A stretch of 64,000 nucleotides of DNA from Leptospirillum sp. (GTDB lineage Bacteria > Nitrospirota > Leptospirillia > Leptospirillales > Leptospirillaceae). Below the pieces are notes generated by a model. That model ran no database searches, had not been told where the DNA came from, and worked only from the letters and a program-made list of their open reading frames with translations. Of this stretch, positions 61,126-64,000 are shown in pieces. The DNA lies in NCBI GenBank assembly GCA_027315205.1, contig DAHUYM010000001.1, forward strand, positions 186,001-250,000, read 5' to 3'. Each line of letters starts with the position of its first letter. Position 1 is the stretch's first letter. Both the position numbers and the translations under genes were made by a program.

Positions 61126-62778
61126 CTAGCCCGAGGATGGGAAGACCCGGTTCCGTCCTTCATTTTTTGCCCGGCACAATGCCATGTCGGCAGTATCGAT
61201 CAGGCTCCCATAGGTTGCCCCCGGTAAAAAGGCGCTTACACCGGCACTGAAGGTGACCTGAAATTCAATTTTGGAGGAGTCGTGGTGGCGGACCCTTTGA
61301 AAATCCTTCCTAATCCCGTCCAGACGAAACAGGCAATCGTCTTCCTTCGATCGCGGGAAAAGGACCAGGAAGGTTTCCCCCCCGTACCGTCCGATCGATT
61401 CCCCCGGACCCAGGCGGCTCATGAGAAACCGGGACAGGTTCCGAAGGACGAGATCCCCCACGAGATGGCCGAATCGGCCATTGAGATCCCTGAACCGGTC
61501 TATGTCGATCAATGCGAAGGAAAGGGGTTCACCCGTGCGTTTTGCCGCTTCGACGGCCTCGTGGGCCGCGGCGAGAATCGATGAATGAGTGAGGAGTCCG
61601 GTCAGGCTGTCCCGATTCCTCATCGACTCCAGGAATCGCGATTTTTTCACGCGGAACCGTATGGATTCGATCAGATGGCCGGGCAGGATCGGCTTCACAA
61701 GAAAACCGTCCCCTCCGGGATTCATCGCTTCAAGCTGCAGGGACAGGTCGGTCTCGGTGGACAGAAAAACGATCGGAACGCCGTGGTATTTCTCGGTCTG
61801 ACGGATGAGCGAGGTCAGTTCCTGTCCGGTGCATTCCGGCATGTACAGATCCATAAGAACGATATCCGGCCGGAACGCGTCCATCGTTTCGAGAACCCGG
61901 AACGGTTCCTTGAGGGTTTCGACAATCATTCCGGCTTCGACCAGGATCGTCCGGTGGTACACGAGAAGGGGGGACGTATCGTCCACGATGAGGACACGGA
62001 TCGTATCTTCCGTCCATTCCGGCAAGAGACGGTCGAGCGTCAAGACGACGGACCCGACATCAAGGGGTTTCTGGAAGTAGGCTTTCGCTCCCGCCCTCAC
62101 CGCGAAAAGCCGGGACCGCAAATCTCCCTTGTCTGAAATCGCGATGACGGGAGGAATCTCCGGAATCGACTTCAGAAGGGCGGAAACCGGATAGGGGGAG
62201 TCTCCCTCTTCCATGCGCAGGTCAAGAATGATAGCGTCCGGCGGATCGGACATCGCTTTGCACAGTGCGTTCAGATCGGGAAAAACCCGGACTGAAAAAC
62301 CGAAACAGTCGAGCCAACCCCAAATATCCTGCCCGAGCCGGACGTCCGAGATGACAAGGTCGATTTTCCGAGAAGGATTTTCCCTGCCGACGGAAACGGG
62401 AACGGACGATTTCCGAATCTGGGGAAAGAAGATAGGCCCCGAAGGCCCCAAACTCGCCGCTTTCCCCATCTTTCGGATCACGTCCCGGATTTCGTTTCGC
62501 TGGGCGAAGGGAAACAAGACGCCATCCGGAAGGTGGTGAAATCGCTCGAGTAGATTCTGGGCGCCTTCGCCGACTTTTGAAAAACCGAACGTCCTCGCGT
62601 TACCCGCAAGATCGTGCAGCATTCTCCGGGCTTTTTTCAAAGTCTCCGGTTCCATCGGTTCCGGATCCGGAAACAATGCCTCTTCGATTTCCCGGATCCA
62701 CCCCGGAAGGTTGGACACGTATTGCTTCTGGAGTTCCTCGAGCTGCCTCTGAACCTCTTCCTCGGGGGTCGGATCCAT
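61126..62778 (-). CDS. Hpt-REC-REC-GGDEF signalling protein
   Basis: A 550-residue cytoplasmic protein. An N-terminal histidine phosphotransfer-like domain has HDLAGNARTFGF near residue 54. Two receiver domains follow: the first with DAIILDLRM but an incomplete acidic pair, the second complete (VLIVDDTS, DIVLMDLYMPE). The C-terminal diguanylate cyclase domain begins RDSLTGLLTHSS; its signature loop is GRYGGETF, where GGDEF has become GGETF. No RxxD inhibitory site precedes it. Cyclic-di-GMP synthesis is therefore doubtful. GAGGAATAAGG precedes the ATG. It stands alone. Confidence 0.86.
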   Translation of the reverse strand: MDPTPEEEVQRQLEELQKQYVSNLPGWIREIEEALFPDPEPMEPETLKKARRMLHDLAGNARTFGFSKVGEGAQNLLERFHHLPDGVLFPFAQRNEIRDVIRKMGKAASLGPSGPIFFPQIRKSSVPVSVGRENPSRKIDLVISDVRLGQDIWGWLDCFGFSVRVFPDLNALCKAMSDPPDAIILDLRMEEGDSPYPVSALLKSIPEIPPVIAISDKGDLRSRLFAVRAGAKAYFQKPLDVGSVVLTLDRLLPEWTEDTIRVLIVDDTSPLLVYHRTILVEAGMIVETLKEPFRVLETMDAFRPDIVLMDLYMPECTGQELTSLIRQTEKYHGVPIVFLSTETDLSLQLEAMNPGGDGFLVKPILPGHLIESIRFRVKKSRFLESMRNRDSLTGLLTHSSILAAAHEAVEAAKRTGEPLSFALIDIDRFRDLNGRFGHLVGDLVLRNLSRFLMSRLGPGESIGRYGGETFLVLFPRSKEDDCLFRLDGIRKDFQRVRHHDSSKIEFQVTFSAGVSAFLPGATYGSLIDTADMALCRAKNEGRNRVFPSSG

Positions 62779-63053
62779 CCTTATTCCTCACGGAAGCCGG
62801 AGCGCGGAACACACATTTGTCCACCAAGGATCGCAAGCCGCGCTGTATCTCCCTCCGGGCGGGTTCCCCAACGGGGTCGTGACGCGCGTCATGCACTCCT
62901 GTCCCTGAACTTTCCGGTACTTTACCGGATCGTCCCTCTAAAATCATCACGCAATGAGCCCGTTTCTCAAGATCTGAACGATTCCTTTACATATCCGTTA
63001 CAGGGTGGGGTTAGTGTGGCCTGCGGATAACGAACCGTCAGGAGGAGGGTCCT

Positions 63054-63866
63054 ATGCAGACCGTCACCGATCGTCCGAAATCTCCGAAATCGCACAGGTT
63101 GCATGTCGGATTCGCACGATACAAGGAAGAAATCGCCGAGGCGCAACGGCTGAGAAAAGACGTGTTTTCAAGCGAAACAGGCGCAGCGTTTCCCGAAGGG
63201 GAATTGGATATCGATCCGTTCGACAAATATTGCGAACATCTTTTGGTCAGGGATACTCGAAGTGGAAAGGTCGTCGGAACCTATCGCCTCCTGACCCCCG
63301 ACGGCGCCAAAAATGCCGGCCGGTTCTACTCCCAGACGGAATTCGACCTGTCCCTCATTTCCAACAGGCTCGACCGAACCGTGGAAGTCGGACGATCCTG
63401 CGTCGATCCGGGATATCGGAGCGGGGCCGTCATTTCTCTTCTCTGGAGCGCTTTGGCACGGTTCATGAGCGAACGCTCGTACTCCTTCCTTATGGGATGC
63501 GCCAGCGTCCCTCTCTCCGAAGGCTCCGCGCACATCAGTGAGATTCGGCACTTCCTCCGCAAAACGGCGTGGGGAAGAGACGACATGCGGGTCCGGCCTC
63601 TCATTCCCTTCCCGGTTTCCGATGAAGAACCCACCTGCCTCTGGCCTCCCATGCCCCCCCTTCTGAAAGGCTACCTGAGACTCGGCGCGCGAGTCCTGGG
63701 AGACCCGGCCCTCGACGCCGAATTCGGGACTGCCGATTTCCTCGTTTTCCTCTCCTTCAGCGGGATCAATCCACGATATGCCCGTCATTTCCTGAGGGAG
63801 TCGACCGGGGGGGAAGCGTCCATATCCCGTGCAGTCAATCCTGATTGGGTCGGGAATCTTGCCTGA
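63054..63866 (+). CDS. olsB: L-ornithine N(alpha)-acyltransferase
   Basis: A 270-residue GNAT-related acyltransferase of the OlsB/hemolysin-like family, which adds a 3-hydroxyacyl chain from ACP to ornithine, giving lyso-ornithine lipid. Features are RLRKDVFSSE, GTYRLL, VEVGRSCVDPGYRSG and FLMGCASV. ATG 63054 has GGAGGAGGG upstream. An olsA-like gene overlaps its end, supporting the assignment. Confidence 0.85.
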   Translation: MQTVTDRPKSPKSHRLHVGFARYKEEIAEAQRLRKDVFSSETGAAFPEGELDIDPFDKYCEHLLVRDTRSGKVVGTYRLLTPDGAKNAGRFYSQTEFDLSLISNRLDRTVEVGRSCVDPGYRSGAVISLLWSALARFMSERSYSFLMGCASVPLSEGSAHISEIRHFLRKTAWGRDDMRVRPLIPFPVSDEEPTCLWPPMPPLLKGYLRLGARVLGDPALDAEFGTADFLVFLSFSGINPRYARHFLRESTGGEASISRAVNPDWVGNLA

Positions 63867-64000
63867 GGAGAGCGTCCTGCTACCGACACGGATCCTCCGG
63901 ACCGTTTTCCTGGGAATGCACGTCCTGCAAGGCTTGGGACGCGTGCGACCCTATCATCCGAAATCCGGATATATCCGGAAATGGTGCTGGGGGTTTTTCC
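63859..64000 (+). CDS. olsA: Acyltransferase, N-terminal part (probable OlsA), runs off window
   Basis: A frame open from TTG 63859 to the window edge encodes PEESVLLPTRILRTVFLGM followed by hydrophobic and basic residues (GYIRKWCWGFF), like the N-terminal anchor of 1-acyl-glycerol-phosphate acyltransferases. OlsA adds the second acyl chain to lyso-ornithine lipid. The catalytic HxxxxD lies outside the window. The exact start is uncertain; the frame overlaps the olsB stop. Confidence 0.5.
   Translation, partial: MPEESVLLPTRILRTVFLGMHVLQGLGRVRPYHPKSGYIRKWCWGFF

Noticed and set aside
60884-61129. 81-codon plus-strand open frame
   Set aside because: Starts inside the HTH gene on the other strand, crosses an AT-rich promoter region, has no ribosome site.

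Overview
The window is a dense, GC-rich bacterial chromosome segment with short intergenic gaps, many overlapping starts and stops, and frequent TTG or GTG starts behind good Shine-Dalgarno sequences. It encodes a Gram-negative cell: TolC/RND efflux, SurA-type chaperones, heptose synthesis for LPS and ornithine-lipid enzymes. The strongest lineage clue is a tandem pair of multi-subunit 2-oxoacid:ferredoxin oxidoreductases of the kind used for CO2 fixation by the reductive TCA cycle in Hydrogenobacter and Nitrospira/Leptospirillum. With the GH57 glycogen enzymes and a periplasmic beta-propeller cytochrome, this suggests an autotroph of the Nitrospirota, most likely Leptospirillum or a relative. 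That assignment is inference; no marker gene such as 16S rRNA is present.

Layout. 1-10170: start of thioredoxin reductase, then on the minus strand an RND efflux system (TolC, two paralogous adaptors, one RND pump, an NtrC-type response regulator), interrupted by plus-strand ygfZ. 10351-20168: minus-strand glycogen/maltodextrin operon with three GH57 enzymes, a class II aldolase, GalT, GlgC and a small membrane protein. 20272-24195: Rieske ferredoxin, then plus-strand methyltransferase, M24 peptidase and an SDR-like protein, and a lipoprotein. 24506-31514: tRNA-Val(GAC), HU, and an operon lipoprotein-nadB-cbpA-cbpM-clpB-Fis regulator. 31687-34143: gltX, psiE and a small protein resembling the N-terminal part of IS110 transposases.

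34215-42565: two oxidoreductase operons, each alpha-beta-gamma-delta followed by small extra genes. The second has its own promoter embedded in two dyads. 42566-43583: about 1 kb without an intact gene, holding a decayed IS110-family transposase. 43584-44411: J-domain protein and a small partner. 44687-53656: plus-strand operon hemL-gmhA-rfaE2-mfd and three parvulin/SurA-type genes. 53653-57241: engB, anmK, murU, amgK, a peptidoglycan-recycling group. 57486-60901: small hypothetical, beta-propeller cytochrome c, fpg, and a convergent HTH regulator overlapping fpg. 61126-64000: Hpt-REC-REC-GGDEF protein and ornithine-lipid genes olsB and (partial) olsA.

No CRISPR array, prophage or defence island was seen. 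The most interesting material is the twin oxidoreductase operons with their uncharacterised small subunits, the GH57-only glycogen cluster, the complete AnmK/AmgK/MurU salvage route, the IS110-related sequences, and several convergent or divergent gene pairs that share coding DNA.
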